A stretch of DNA of 64,000 bases. Origin: UBA6918 sp040754425. Its GTDB lineage: Bacteria > Pseudomonadota > Gammaproteobacteria > Burkholderiales > Thiobacillaceae. Each line of letters begins with the position of its first letter. Within the stretch, counting starts at the first letter, position 1. Under the pieces are notes generated by a model. The model was not told the DNA's origin, made no database searches, and saw only the letters and a list, made by a program, of their open reading frames with translations. Shown here one piece after another: positions 9,175-18,145 of the stretch. The translations under genes and the position numbers were made by a program. The stretch is from positions 24,716 through 88,715 of the forward strand of contig JBFMCR010000044.1 in the NCBI GenBank assembly GCA_040754425.1. Direction: 5' to 3'.

Positions 9175-10410
9175 TTAACGTTTGCGGTCGAGGAAGCGGC
9201 CGATACGGCCCATCGCTTCGCGCAGATCTTCTTCGTGCGGCAGGAAGACTACGCGGATGTGGTCGGGATGCGGCCAGTTGAAGCCGGTGCCCTGCACGAC
9301 CAGAACTCTTTCCTCTTCCAGCATTTCCAGGATGAATTGCTGGTCGTTGCGGATGGGATAGAGCTTGGGATCGAGCCTCGGGAACAGATACATCGCCGCC
9401 TGCGGCTTCACGCACGAGACGCCGGGAATCCGGGTGAGCAGATCCCAGGCGAGGTCGCGCTGGCGCGCCAGCCTGCCGCCCGGCGCCACCAGGTCGTTGA
9501 TGCTCTGGTAGCCGCCCAGCGCGGTCTGGATGCCATACTGGCCCGGCACGTTGGAGCACAGGCGCATGGAGGCAAGGATGTTAAGACCCTCGATGTAGTC
9601 CCTGGCATGCCGCTTGTCGCCGGAGATCACCAGCCAGCCGGCACGATAACCGCAGGCGCGATAGTTCTTCGACAGGCCGTTGAAGGTGACGATCAGCACA
9701 TCGTCGGCCAGCGCGGCGATCGAGGTGTGCGTGGCACCGTCGTACAGCACCTTGTCGTAGATCTCGTCGGCGTAGATGATGAGCTGGTGCCGGCGCGCGA
9801 TTTCGACGATTTCCTTCAGCAGCTCGTCCGGATACAGCGCACCCGTCGGGTTGTTGGGGTTGATCACCACGATGGCGCGCGTGTTGGGCGTGATCTTGGC
9901 CCTGATGTCGGCAAGGTCAGGCAGCCAGCCCGCGCCCTCGTCGCACAGGTAATGGCGCGGCGTGCCGCCGCCCAGGCTCACCGCCGCCGTCCACAGCGGA
10001 TAGTCCGGCGCCGGCACCAGCACCTCGTCGCCGTTGTTCAAGAGCGCCTGCATGGCCATCACGATCAGCTCGGACACGCCGTTGCCGACGATGATGTCGT
10101 CCACATCCACACCCTTTATGCCTTTTTGCTGGGTATAGTGCATGATCGCCTTGCGCGCCGAGAACAGGCCCTTGGATTCGCTGTAGCCCGAGGCATTCTG
10201 CATGTTGCGGATCACGTCCTGGACAATTTCCTCCGGCGCCTCGAAGCCGAAAGGCGCGGGATTGCCGATGTTGAGCTTGATGATGCGCTGGCCTTCTTCC
10301 TCCATCTGGCGCGCGCGCGCCATCACCGGCCCGCGGATGTCGTAGCAGACGCTTTCCAGCTTGCCGGATTTCTTCACGGGCCTCAGCATCGGCGCCCCTG
10401 CATCATTCAT
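9175..10410 (-). CDS. alaA: glutamate-pyruvate (alanine) aminotransferase AlaA
   Basis: A PLP-dependent class I aminotransferase closely matching E. coli AlaA (YfbQ) in its blocks KLESVCYDIRGPV, KLNIGNPAPFGFEAP, GNGVSELIVMAMQALL and DYPLWTAAVSLGGG. The PLP lysine is in NGLSKNYRACGYRAGW near residue 240. It makes alanine from pyruvate and glutamate. The length of 411 is normal. Its position directly upstream of hom and thrC on the same strand is a common betaproteobacterial arrangement. Confidence 0.93.
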   Translation of the reverse strand: MNDAGAPMLRPVKKSGKLESVCYDIRGPVMARARQMEEEGQRIIKLNIGNPAPFGFEAPEEIVQDVIRNMQNASGYSESKGLFSARKAIMHYTQQKGIKGVDVDDIIVGNGVSELIVMAMQALLNNGDEVLVPAPDYPLWTAAVSLGGGTPRHYLCDEGAGWLPDLADIRAKITPNTRAIVVINPNNPTGALYPDELLKEIVEIARRHQLIIYADEIYDKVLYDGATHTSIAALADDVLIVTFNGLSKNYRACGYRAGWLVISGDKRHARDYIEGLNILASMRLCSNVPGQYGIQTALGGYQSINDLVAPGGRLARQRDLAWDLLTRIPGVSCVKPQAAMYLFPRLDPKLYPIRNDQQFILEMLEEERVLVVQGTGFNWPHPDHIRVVFLPHEEDLREAMGRIGRFLDRKR

Positions 10411-10499
10411 GGATTTTTCCCGAAAATGCCCCGAAAATCAGAGCTCAAAGGAGTATGATTTTACTTGACCCGTACCAAGGCGGCAAACGGAAACACGCA

Positions 10500-10871
10500 T
10501 TGAAACTGCATCTCAATAGCGCCGACGGCGCTTATCTTTTCACCGGCTACGGCGAGGACCACGTGCTGGTCAACGACCGGCGCCTGGACTTCGGCCTGGT
10601 GGTCGGCCCCGCCCTGCTGGAGCGGGAAATTTTTCGCGGTCTGGTATTCGAATCGCTGGAAACCGGCCATTTCGAATGGCTGCGTGCGCAAGGCGCGGAA
10701 ATCGTCCTGCTCGGCACCGGCGCGAGGCTGCGTTTTCCCCACCCCTCGCTCACCCGTCCCCTGATCGAAGCCGGCATCGGCCTGGAGGTCATGGACACGG
10801 GCGCCGCCTGCCGCACCTACAACCTGCTGGCCTCCGAAGGGCGCAAGGTGCTGGTGGCGATACTGGCCTGA
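10500..10871 (+). CDS. Mth938-like domain protein (DUF498)
   Basis: A small protein of the Mth938/NDUFAF3-like fold, function unknown in bacteria. The conserved body runs from KLHLNSADGAYLFTGYG through VGPALLEREIF to an ending rich in small residues (MDTGAACRTYNLLASEGRKV). I prefer TTG 10500 because relatives begin at the MKLHL position. An in-frame ATG at 10455 would add 15 residues, but its AAAGGAG lies only one base upstream, too close for a ribosome site. It converges with yrfG (4-base gap). Confidence 0.7.
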   Translation: MKLHLNSADGAYLFTGYGEDHVLVNDRRLDFGLVVGPALLEREIFRGLVFESLETGHFEWLRAQGAEIVLLGTGARLRFPHPSLTRPLIEAGIGLEVMDTGAACRTYNLLASEGRKVLVAILA

Positions 10872-10875
10872 GCGT

Positions 10876-11538
10876 TTACCTTGCAAGTCCTTCCATCACG
10901 TCGCGGAAGGAGTGGATTGCCTCGAATTCCTCGGGGTCTTTTTCCGGCAGTTTGGTGTCCGGGTATCTCACCGCCAGCAGGTGCGCGATGCCGTAAGCCT
11001 GGGCGCTGCGCAGCACCGGCAGGCTGTCGTCCACGAGCAAAGTTGTCTCGGGGTCGAAGGGCTCGCGTTCCTGCAGCCTGATCCAGAATGCCGGATTTTC
11101 CTTGGGAAGGCCAAGGTCGTGTGAGGTGTGCAGCGCGTCGAAGCAGCTTTCCAACCCGGTCTTGCGCATTTTCAGTTCCAGGCTTTTGCGATGGGCGTTG
11201 GTGACCAGCGCCACACGCTTGCCGGCCGCGCGCGCGGCCTTGAGAAACTCGGGCACGTCGGGGTGGATGGCGATGAGGTGCGCGACTTCCTCCTTCAGTT
11301 CGGCGATGTTTAGGCCCAGTTCGCAGCTCCAGAAGTCCACGCAGTACCACTCGAGCGTGCCGGCACGGTGATGGTAGCGGCCGGCGAGTTCCCGCTTCGC
11401 CTCATCGAGGGTGATTTTCCGTTTCTCCGCAAACCGCATCGGCACGTGCTCACGCCAGAAATGGTTGTCGTAGTAGAGGTCCAGCAGGGTGCCGTCCATG
11501 TCGAGCAGGACGGTCCGGATGCGCGCCCAGTTCAACAT
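10876..11538 (-). CDS. yrfG: GMP/IMP nucleotidase YrfG (HAD-IA)
   Basis: A HAD-superfamily phosphatase. Motif I is TVLLDMDGTLLDL at residues 9-21 (nucleophile Asp and the acid/base Asp two residues on), motif II is in VALVTNAHRKSLELK, and motif IV is TTLLVDDSLPVL. The signature after motif I (YYDNHFWREHVP) matches E. coli YrfG, which dephosphorylates GMP and IMP. The ATG touches the last base of rpoS. Confidence 0.88.
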   Translation of the reverse strand: MLNWARIRTVLLDMDGTLLDLYYDNHFWREHVPMRFAEKRKITLDEAKRELAGRYHHRAGTLEWYCVDFWSCELGLNIAELKEEVAHLIAIHPDVPEFLKAARAAGKRVALVTNAHRKSLELKMRKTGLESCFDALHTSHDLGLPKENPAFWIRLQEREPFDPETTLLVDDSLPVLRSAQAYGIAHLLAVRYPDTKLPEKDPEEFEAIHSFRDVMEGLAR

Positions 11539-12485
11539 CAGAACAGGTGGTCTTTCAACACGCCCTTGCGGCGCAAAAGCTGACGCAGCACGCGCAAGGC
11601 CTCCATCTGGATCTGGCGCACGCGCTCGCGCGTGACCTTGAGGTCGGCGGCCAGGTCTTCGAGGGTGGCGATTTCATTGTTGTTGATGCCGAAACGTCGC
11701 TCGATGACCCAGCGCTGCTTGTCGTTCAGCTGATCCAGCCATTCGTGCACGTGGTGCTCGATTTCCGCGTGCTGCAACATGTCCTCGGGCATGTCGGCAT
11801 TGTCGTCGGCAATGGCCTCGCCCAGCGAGAGATTGGGATCGATGTCGAGCGGCGCATCGAGCGAGGCCACGCGCTCGTTCAGCGCCATCACGCGCCGCAC
11901 CTCCTCCACTTCGAAGCCGGTCAGACTGGCGATGTCCTCAAAGCTCGGGTCGGTGATGCCATGGGTTTCCAGGTGGCGCTGGGCACGCAGGAACACATTG
12001 AGCTCCTTGATCACGTGCACCGGCAGGCGGATGGTACGCGACTGGTTCATGATGGCGCGCTCGATGTTCTGGCGTATCCACCAGGTGGCGTAGGTGGAAA
12101 AGCGGAAGCCGCGTTCGGGATCGAACTTTTCCAGCGCATGGATGAGGCCGAGGTTGCCCTCTTCCACCAGGTCGAGCAGGGTCAGGCCGCGATTGGCGTA
12201 GTGTTTGGCGATGTTCACCACCAGCCGCAGGTTGTGTTCGATCATTTTCTGGCGCGCTTCGAAGTCCCCGTCGCGGGTGCGGCGCGCGAGCTCCACTTCC
12301 TGCTCCGGCGTCAGCAGCGCGGACTGGCCGATTTCGTTGAGATAAAGCTGGGTGACATCGATCTGGACGTCGAAATCATCGACGACATAGCCCTCGACGG
12401 ATTCCTGTGTGGGAAGCTCGTCGTTTCCGGCTGCCTCCTCGATCTCGTCATCCTGTTCATCGATCGGCTCGTCTTGTCGGCTCAT
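11538..12485 (-). CDS. rpoS: RNA polymerase sigma factor RpoS
   Basis: Stationary-phase sigma factor. An acidic N-terminal tail is followed by region 1.2 (DVTQLYLNEIGQSALLTPEQEVEL), region 2 (RLVVNIAKHYANRGLTLLDLVEEGNLGL, FSTYATWWIRQ), region 3 and region 4 (TLEDLAADLKVTRERVRQIQ). The length of 315 fits. nlpD lies immediately upstream with a 4-base overlap. In relatives the main rpoS promoter lies inside nlpD, and I infer the same here without a visible promoter. Confidence 0.96.
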   Translation of the reverse strand: MSRQDEPIDEQDDEIEEAAGNDELPTQESVEGYVVDDFDVQIDVTQLYLNEIGQSALLTPEQEVELARRTRDGDFEARQKMIEHNLRLVVNIAKHYANRGLTLLDLVEEGNLGLIHALEKFDPERGFRFSTYATWWIRQNIERAIMNQSRTIRLPVHVIKELNVFLRAQRHLETHGITDPSFEDIASLTGFEVEEVRRVMALNERVASLDAPLDIDPNLSLGEAIADDNADMPEDMLQHAEIEHHVHEWLDQLNDKQRWVIERRFGINNNEIATLEDLAADLKVTRERVRQIQMEALRVLRQLLRRKGVLKDHLF

Positions 12486-13372
12486 TTGCGCTCCGGCAGG
12501 TATTTCAACGGATCCAGCGGTTTTCCATACTGGCGAACTTCAAAATGCAATTTGACTTGGTCGCTGTCGGTATCGCCCATCTCGGCAATTTTCTGGCCGC
12601 CTTTCACCCAGTCGCCCTCTTTCGCCAGCAGTGTCTGGTTGTGCGCATAGGCGGTCAGAAATTCGTCTGAATGCTTGACGATGAGCATTTTTCCGTAGCC
12701 GCGCAAGCCCTCGCCGCTGTACACTACCTTGCCCGGCGCCGTGGCGAGCACCGGAGAATTGCGTTCGCCGGCGATGTCGATGCCCTTGCCTCCGCCCTGG
12801 CCAAATGTGCCGACGAGCTTCCCGTTTGCCGGCCAGCGCCACGCATCCCCGCCTCCATCCGCGGACTCGGCCGCAACGCTCGGCGACGGTTCCGCGGGCT
12901 TTTTCGGCCCCGCAAGCGACAGCGGTTTCGGCGCCGATACCTCGGCCCAGTTGGCTTCGCTGTATGGCAGGCGTTGCGCCTTGGGCTCGGTGAGCAAGGG
13001 CGCCGTCTCTCCCAACGGCTTGAGCTTGAGCGGGGCGGTCTCTCGCATCGGCAGCGTCTCCACCCCTTTGGCCCGGTTCACCGCGGCATCAGGCGAGGTA
13101 AGCCGCAAAACCTGGCCGACCTTTATGACATCGGGCGATTCGAGATTGTTCCAGGCGGCAAGCTCACGATAATCCAGGCCATTGGCGAAAGCGATGGCAT
13201 AGAGCGTGTCGCCCTTTTGCACGACGTACTGCCCCGACTCGGGCCTGGGAGCGGGCTTGGTTTTGGCGACACTCCGGGCAGCGGCCTGGGTCTTGTCCTT
13301 GATTGGCGCAAAGCCGGGCCCCTCGCAACCGCCCAGCACCAGCAGGATGAGCACGACGGGAACCAGCTTCAC
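12482..13372 (-). CDS. nlpD: NlpD-type lipoprotein, LysM + LytM (M23) domains
   Basis: Outer-membrane lipoprotein that activates cell-division amidases. The signal peptide ends in a lipobox (VLGGC, Cys at about residue 16). A LysM peptidoglycan-binding domain follows (YVVQKGDTLYAIA to VGQVLRL, about residues 48-92), then a Pro/Ala-rich linker and a C-terminal LytM domain (about residues 180-294). The LytM metal site looks incomplete, as in the non-enzymatic NlpD/EnvC group. Its stop overlaps the rpoS ATG by four bases and its start overlaps pcm. Confidence 0.93.
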   Translation of the reverse strand: MKLVPVVLILLVLGGCEGPGFAPIKDKTQAAARSVAKTKPAPRPESGQYVVQKGDTLYAIAFANGLDYRELAAWNNLESPDVIKVGQVLRLTSPDAAVNRAKGVETLPMRETAPLKLKPLGETAPLLTEPKAQRLPYSEANWAEVSAPKPLSLAGPKKPAEPSPSVAAESADGGGDAWRWPANGKLVGTFGQGGGKGIDIAGERNSPVLATAPGKVVYSGEGLRGYGKMLIVKHSDEFLTAYAHNQTLLAKEGDWVKGGQKIAEMGDTDSDQVKLHFEVRQYGKPLDPLKYLPERK

Positions 13373-14025
13373 GAAACCCCCGGCAGCAAGGGCACGAATT
13401 TGACGGCTTCGAGTCTTTCTTCCTGGAACTCGTTGCCTTTGCGGGTCACCGCCAGCAGTACCTGGCTGTCGTCGCCCAGGGGCATCACCAGACGGCCGCC
13501 ATCGGACAGCTGGGTCTTGAGCATTTCCGGCACCGCCGGGAAAGCTGCGGCAATGACGATGGCATCATAGGGCGCGCCCTCGGCATAGCCCTGCATGCCA
13601 TCGCCATGTTTGAGCTTGATGTTGGAAAGCCGCAGTTCGCGCTGGCGCCTGCGCGTCTGGCCGACCAGCGCCGCGATGCGCTCGATGCCGACCACCTCGC
13701 GCGCCACCTGCGCCAGCACTGCGGCCTGGTAGCCGCAGCCGGTGCCGACCTCGAGCACGCGCTGCAGTTCGCGGCCGTTGCGCGCCAGTTCGGTCATCCG
13801 CGCGACGATGTAGGGATTGGAAATGGTCTGGCCGAAGCCGATCGGCAGTGCGGTGTCTTCATAGGCTCGGCTGGCGAGCGCCTCGTCGATGAAGAGGTGA
13901 CGCGGTACCGTACCCATGGCTGCCAGCACCATGGTGTCCGTTATGCCCTGCTCGCGCAGCCGCTCCACCATGCGGCTGCGCGTGCGCGCGGAAGTCATGC
14001 CGATGCCGGCGCGGGTATTAATCAT
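13369..14025 (-). CDS. pcm: protein-L-isoaspartate O-methyltransferase
   Basis: Pcm repairs isoaspartyl residues using SAM. The SAM-binding motif I is VLEVGTGCGYQAAVLAQ (about residues 91-107). The family block QTISNPYIVARMTEL precedes it and GDGMQGYAEGAPYDAIVIAA follows. The length of 218 is usual. It sits between surE and nlpD with short overlaps at both ends, so surE-pcm-nlpD-rpoS is probably one transcript, as in many proteobacteria. Confidence 0.95.
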   Translation of the reverse strand: MINTRAGIGMTSARTRSRMVERLREQGITDTMVLAAMGTVPRHLFIDEALASRAYEDTALPIGFGQTISNPYIVARMTELARNGRELQRVLEVGTGCGYQAAVLAQVAREVVGIERIAALVGQTRRRQRELRLSNIKLKHGDGMQGYAEGAPYDAIVIAAAFPAVPEMLKTQLSDGGRLVMPLGDDSQVLLAVTRKGNEFQEERLEAVKFVPLLPGVS

Positions 14026-14761
14026 TCAACCACCCTCGCATGCCATCCATCTGGGCATAACGCGTAAGGTCGATCTGCAAGGGCGTGATCGACACGATGC
14101 CATTGGCCACGGCATGAAAATCCGTGCCCTCGCCGGCATCCTGGGCCAGCCCCGCGGCGCCCACCCAGTACACCGTCTGCCCGCGCGGATTCACCGATTT
14201 CAGTACCGGCTCGGCTTTGTGCCGCTTGCCGAGGCGCGTGATTTCGAATCCCTTCAACTCGTTTTGCGGCAAATCCGGTACGTTGACGTTAAGCAGCGTC
14301 GCTTCCCGCCAGGGATTGCGCTGGTATTTGCGCACCAGTTCCACCACCACCCCGGCAGCGGTTCCGAAATGCGCGCCATGATGGCCGGCGAGCGAAACCG
14401 CAATGGAAGGGATACCGAGCAGGAAACCTTCGGTCGCGGCCGCCACTGTGCCCGAGTAGATGGTGTCGTCGCCCATGTTGGCGCCGTGATTGATGCCGGA
14501 GATGACCATGTCGGGCAGATGATCGAGCATGCCGGTGACGGCAAGGTGAACGCAATCGGTCGGTGTGCCGTTGACGAAGTAGTAGCCGGAAGGCGCCTGC
14601 CGCAGCATGAGCGGGCGGTCGAGCGTGAGCGAGTTGCTGGCGCCGCTGCGATCGCGCTCGGGTGCGACCACCGTCACATCGGCCAGCGGCTCCAGGGCTT
14701 TGGCCAGCGCCGCCAGGCCCGGCGCGAAATAGCCATCATCGTTGCTCAGCAGTATTCGCAT
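14018..14761 (-). CDS. surE: 5'/3'-nucleotidase SurE
   Basis: Metal-dependent survival nucleotidase. The N-terminal motif MRILLSNDDGYFAPG holds the metal-binding Asp pair (residues 8-9). The Ser/Asn metal ligands lie in ERDRSGASNSLT and in SGINHGANMGDD near residue 95. The product of 247 residues is full length. It is the first gene of the surE-pcm-nlpD-rpoS cluster. Upstream, an intrinsic terminator and tRNA-Pro separate it from the previous operon. Confidence 0.96.
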   Translation of the reverse strand: MRILLSNDDGYFAPGLAALAKALEPLADVTVVAPERDRSGASNSLTLDRPLMLRQAPSGYYFVNGTPTDCVHLAVTGMLDHLPDMVISGINHGANMGDDTIYSGTVAAATEGFLLGIPSIAVSLAGHHGAHFGTAAGVVVELVRKYQRNPWREATLLNVNVPDLPQNELKGFEITRLGKRHKAEPVLKSVNPRGQTVYWVGAAGLAQDAGEGTDFHAVANGIVSITPLQIDLTRYAQMDGMRGWLND

Positions 14762-14792
14762 GGTCTTTGTTGAATGATGCTGAAGCGGAAAT

Positions 14793-14816
14793 AAAAAAGC
14801 CGCAGGTCATGCGGCT
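14793..14816 (-). terminator. intrinsic terminator behind tRNA-Pro
   Basis: Reading the minus strand, AGCCGCA and TGCGGCT arms pair around a five-base loop and are followed by six T residues. It lies between tRNA-Pro and surE and most likely ends the tRNA transcript. Confidence 0.75.
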
Positions 14817-14886
14817 GATTTTACAACGATGCCGAAGAATTCCTCGCATGCATGCAGTGAAATTTCGGCCCTGGTATAGGGAGAAA

Positions 14887-14963
14887 TGGTCGGGGCGAGA
14901 AGATTCGAACTTCCGACCCCCTGCACCCCATGCAGGTGCGCTACCAGGCTGCGCTACGCCCCG
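14887..14963 (-). tRNA. tRNA-Pro (GGG anticodon)
   Basis: A full cloverleaf reads on the minus strand: acceptor CGGGGCG pairs with CGCCCCG, the anticodon stem CCTGC/GCAGG encloses loop ATGGGGT with anticodon GGG, and the T-arm has GTTCGAATC. The 3' ACCA is encoded (14887-14890). A TACAAT box at 14976-14981 is a likely -10 element upstream; its -35 is poor. Confidence 0.95.
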
Positions 14964-15017
14964 ACGAAGCGCGAGATTGTACCAGAGTTTCGCGCGGAAA
15001 ATGAATCACTTCGGGAA

Positions 15018-15392
15018 TTACTTCGACAATAAATCGCGAATCGCGATCAGCTCCGCACGCAATTCATGCATGGACATGGTGCTGCCGGCCGCACCGGCTG
15101 CGGACGCGTTCTCTTCCGGCGCATCGAGCTTGTTGCGCGCACCGCTGATGGTAAAGCCCTCTTCGTACAGCAGCTGGCGGATGCGCCGGATCAACAGCAC
15201 TTCATGGCGCTGATAATAACGGCGGTTGCCGCGGCGCTTGACCGGCTTGAGCTGGGAAAATTCCTGCTCCCAGTAGCGCAGCACATGCGGCTTGACCGCA
15301 CACAGCTCGGCGACTTCGCCTATGGTGAAATAGCGCTTGGGCGGGATCGGAGGAAGATCACTCGGGCTGGCGGTCTCCGCCATGTTCGGCAT
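15018..15392 (-). CDS. MerR-family regulator downstream of ihfA
   Basis: A 124-residue MerR-type DNA-binding protein: the winged helix begins YFTIGEVAELCAVKPHVLRYWEQEF, with the typical wing NRRYYQRHEV and a dimerising helix after it. There is no ligand-binding cysteine set and almost no C-terminal effector domain, as in the short MerR-like proteins regularly found next to ihfA. It overlaps the end of ihfA by 35 bases. The start could be the second ATG at 15383. Its target is unknown. Confidence 0.88.
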   Translation of the reverse strand: MPNMAETASPSDLPPIPPKRYFTIGEVAELCAVKPHVLRYWEQEFSQLKPVKRRGNRRYYQRHEVLLIRRIRQLLYEEGFTISGARNKLDAPEENASAAGAAGSTMSMHELRAELIAIRDLLSK

Positions 15393-15672
15393 CCTCCACC
15401 ATCACCTTGAGTTTCTGGCTGGCGTGAAAAGTCACTACACGCCGCGCCGAGATGGGCATTTCTTCCCCGGTTTTCGGATTGCGTCCGGGGCGTTGGGGTT
15501 TTTCACGGCACTGAAAATTGCCGAATCCGGAAAGTTTCACGGTATCGCCGGCCTCCAGGGCGTTGCGGATTTCCTCGAAGAACGATTCCACCATGTCCTT
15601 GGCTTCGCGTTTATTGAGTCCCACATTTTCAAAAAGCAAATCGGCGAGTTCTGCTTTGGTCAGGGTCGTCAT
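15358..15672 (-). CDS. ihfA: integration host factor subunit alpha
   Basis: IHF alpha bends DNA as a heterodimer with IhfB. The 104-residue product starts MTTLTKAELADLLFENVG and has the beta-arm block FGNFQCREKPQRPGRNPKTGEE with the intercalating Pro in its usual place. A longer in-frame reading to 15708 lacks conservation and runs into the pheT end, so ATG 15672 is chosen. It lies 13 bases after pheT, the conserved proteobacterial order pheS-pheT-ihfA. Confidence 0.96.
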   Translation of the reverse strand: MTTLTKAELADLLFENVGLNKREAKDMVESFFEEIRNALEAGDTVKLSGFGNFQCREKPQRPGRNPKTGEEMPISARRVVTFHASQKLKVMVEDAEHGGDRQPE

Positions 15673-15685
15673 GATCTTGTTTGGA

Positions 15686-18040
15686 TTAGGCCCGAAGTTT
15701 CGCCCCATGCCGGCTTGTCACGGCTTCGGCGATTTTCGCCACTGCCGCCTCCACTTCCGGTTCCGTGAGGGTACGTTCAGTATCTTGCATAACTATCCGG
15801 AAAGCAAGGCTTTTTTGTCCGGCCGGCACCCCTTGCCCCTGGTAGAGATCGAACACTTCCAGTTCCTGCACGATGGGGGCGGCCGCCTCGCGCATGGTCG
15901 CCAGAACGTCGCTCACAGCCAGGGTCCGGTCGACCAGGAATGCCAGGTCGCGGCGCACCGAGGGGAAGCGGGCGATGGCGCGATGACGCGGCAAGACCGC
16001 CTCAGCCAATGCGTCGAGTTCCAGTTCGAACACGACGGGCGAAGCAGGCAGGTCGAACTTCTGCGCCAGCTTGTGGTGCAAGGTACCGAGCCAGCCCACC
16101 GGTTTTTCGTTCAGCACGAGTTGCGCCGTCTGTCCCGGATGCAGGGCAGGATGACTGGCCTTGACGAACTCCAGAACACCACCCGGAAGCTGCTCCAGGT
16201 CTCCCTTGACGTCATAGAAATCGATCGGACGCAACGCCACCCCCCACTGTTCGTCGAAAGCCGGGCCATGGCAAAGGCCTGCCAGTCGCATGGGCTGGCG
16301 CAGCCCGTCGGCTTCCTGCAGATAGGCGCGGCCCAGTTCGAACAGGCGTACGCGCGTCTGCTGGCGATTGAGGTTGTGGCTGAGCGCGTTCAGCAATCCG
16401 CCCCACAGTGTGGTGCGCATGGCCGCCATCTGGCTGGCGATGGGGTTTTGCAGGAACATCGGCGCCACGCCGCCGGACAAGGCCGCTTCCCAATCGGGAT
16501 CGACGAAGCTGTAGGTTACGACTTCCTGGTAATCGCGGCCTACCAGATAGTCGCGGAATTTCGCATGGTCGAGCCGCGCCTCGGGCTGCGGCAGCATGCT
16601 CGCCGGCGCGCGCGGCGTACGGGCTTCGATCCGGTCGTAGCCATGCAGGCGAGCGATTTCCTCGATGAGGTCTTCCTCGATGGCAAGGTCGAAGCGGTAG
16701 CTGGGCGGCGTGACCTGCCAAGCCTCCCCCGACTCTTTCAGGGTCAGACCGAGACGCTCCAGGTACGACTTCATGGCGGATGCCGGCATATCCATGCCCA
16801 GCACGCGCAGCACGCGCTGCGGCCGCAGGGAAACGGGTTGGCGCCCGGGCAGTTTGGCGGTTCGCTCGATCACGGCACCGGGCTGTCCACCGCAGATTTC
16901 CAACATCAGTTTGGTGGCCCGCTCCATCGCCATCAGGGTATTGGCGTAATCGACACCGCGCTCGAAGCGGTGCGAGGAATCGGTGGAAAGCCCCAGGCGG
17001 CGGGCACGGCCGGCAATCGCCTCGGGGCTGAAATAGGCCGCTTCCAGCAGGATATCGGCGGTTTCTTCCCCCACTGCGGCAGACGCCCCGCCCATGATGC
17101 CGGCAAGCGCCACCGGGCCGTTGCCATCGGCGATGACCAGCATGTCGCCGGCCAGATCGACGGTCTGCCCGTTGAGCAGGACGAGTTTCTCGCCAGGCCG
17201 GGCCCAACGTACCTGGATACCGCCTTTGAGCCTGGCCAGATCAAAAGCATGCATGGGCTGGCCCAGTTCCAGCAGCACGTAATTGGTGATGTCGACCGGC
17301 GCCGAAATGGTCCGGATGCCGCTGCGCTCAAGACGCATGGCCATCCACAGCGGCGTTTCCGCCTTGGGATCGATGCCCTTGATGATGCGGCCCAGATAGC
17401 GCGGGCAGGCCTCCTTGGCCGGCACGTCCACGTCCAGGGTGTCGTAGACTTCCTTCATCACCGGCGCCTGCGACGGCAAATAGGCCTTGGCCCCGGTGAT
17501 GGCAGAAACCTCGCGTGCAAGGCCGATGAGACTCAGGCAGTCGGCACGGTTGGGGGTGAGCTTCAGCGTAATGAGCCTGTCATCCAGCAACAGGTAGGTG
17601 CGGATGTCCGCTCCCACGGGCGCATCTGCCGGCAGCACCAGCAGGCCCTCCGCCTTGTCCTCGAGGCCGATCTCGCCGGCGCTGCAAAGCATGCCGGCGG
17701 ACTCGACACCGCGCACCCTGGCCTGCCTGATTTCCATCTGCGGCAGCTTCGCGCCCACGCGCGCGCAGGGCACTTTCTGGCCGACCGCGACATTGGGCGC
17801 GCCGCACACGATCTGCAAAGGCTCGGCCTCGCCTACATCGACCTTGCATACGCGCAGGCGGTCTGCATCGGGATGTGGCACGACCGCCAGCACTTCCGCC
17901 ACCACCACCCCGGTAAAAGGCGGTGCAGCCGGTTCCACCGCTTCCACTTCAAGTCCTGCCATGGTCAGTCGATGGGCAAGTTCGGGCGTGGACAATTGCG
18001 GATTGACGAGGGTGCGGAGCCAGGATTCGGGAAATTGCAT
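15686..18040 (-). CDS. pheT: phenylalanine--tRNA ligase beta subunit
   Basis: The 784-residue beta subunit of the alpha2-beta2 PheRS. It begins MQFPESWLRTLVNP, followed by the tRNA-binding EMAP-like domain (about residues 40-150), the B3/B4 editing domain (about 210-390), the B5 domain (about 400-470, LIEEIARLHGYDRI) and a C-terminal ferredoxin-fold anticodon-binding domain (ARFPSVRRDLAFLVD). ATG 18040 is chosen over an in-frame start at 18070, whose extra ten residues are not part of the family. Confidence 0.96.
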   Translation of the reverse strand: MQFPESWLRTLVNPQLSTPELAHRLTMAGLEVEAVEPAAPPFTGVVVAEVLAVVPHPDADRLRVCKVDVGEAEPLQIVCGAPNVAVGQKVPCARVGAKLPQMEIRQARVRGVESAGMLCSAGEIGLEDKAEGLLVLPADAPVGADIRTYLLLDDRLITLKLTPNRADCLSLIGLAREVSAITGAKAYLPSQAPVMKEVYDTLDVDVPAKEACPRYLGRIIKGIDPKAETPLWMAMRLERSGIRTISAPVDITNYVLLELGQPMHAFDLARLKGGIQVRWARPGEKLVLLNGQTVDLAGDMLVIADGNGPVALAGIMGGASAAVGEETADILLEAAYFSPEAIAGRARRLGLSTDSSHRFERGVDYANTLMAMERATKLMLEICGGQPGAVIERTAKLPGRQPVSLRPQRVLRVLGMDMPASAMKSYLERLGLTLKESGEAWQVTPPSYRFDLAIEEDLIEEIARLHGYDRIEARTPRAPASMLPQPEARLDHAKFRDYLVGRDYQEVVTYSFVDPDWEAALSGGVAPMFLQNPIASQMAAMRTTLWGGLLNALSHNLNRQQTRVRLFELGRAYLQEADGLRQPMRLAGLCHGPAFDEQWGVALRPIDFYDVKGDLEQLPGGVLEFVKASHPALHPGQTAQLVLNEKPVGWLGTLHHKLAQKFDLPASPVVFELELDALAEAVLPRHRAIARFPSVRRDLAFLVDRTLAVSDVLATMREAAAPIVQELEVFDLYQGQGVPAGQKSLAFRIVMQDTERTLTEPEVEAAVAKIAEAVTSRHGAKLRA

Positions 18041-18062
18041 GTTTAATCCAAAGCCGAACAAT

Positions 18063-18119
18063 GAGGACAAGAGGACAGGAGGAAGGCTACTCTCGCTTTA
18101 CTCATGTCCTCTTGTCCTC
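18063..18119. repeat. inverted repeat of GAGGACAAGAGGACA in pheS-pheT spacer
   Basis: A perfect 15-base arm at 18063-18077 pairs with its complement at 18105-18119 across a 27-base loop. The same word, similarly arranged, lies between rimO and the ZIP transporter gene (36147-36230), and both copies are followed by TTTGTT. It occupies most of the 105-base spacer inside the pheST unit. Confidence 0.8.
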
Positions 18120-18145
18120 TTTGTTGAAAGATTTAAATGTCTTTG

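Noticed and set aside
16212..17207. 331-codon frame within pheT on the same strand
   Set aside because: Out-of-frame reading of pheT coding sequence with Arg/Pro-rich shadow composition.
15518..18046. 842-codon open frame antisense to pheT
   Set aside because: Shadow of pheT; composition and lack of a ribosome site argue against it.
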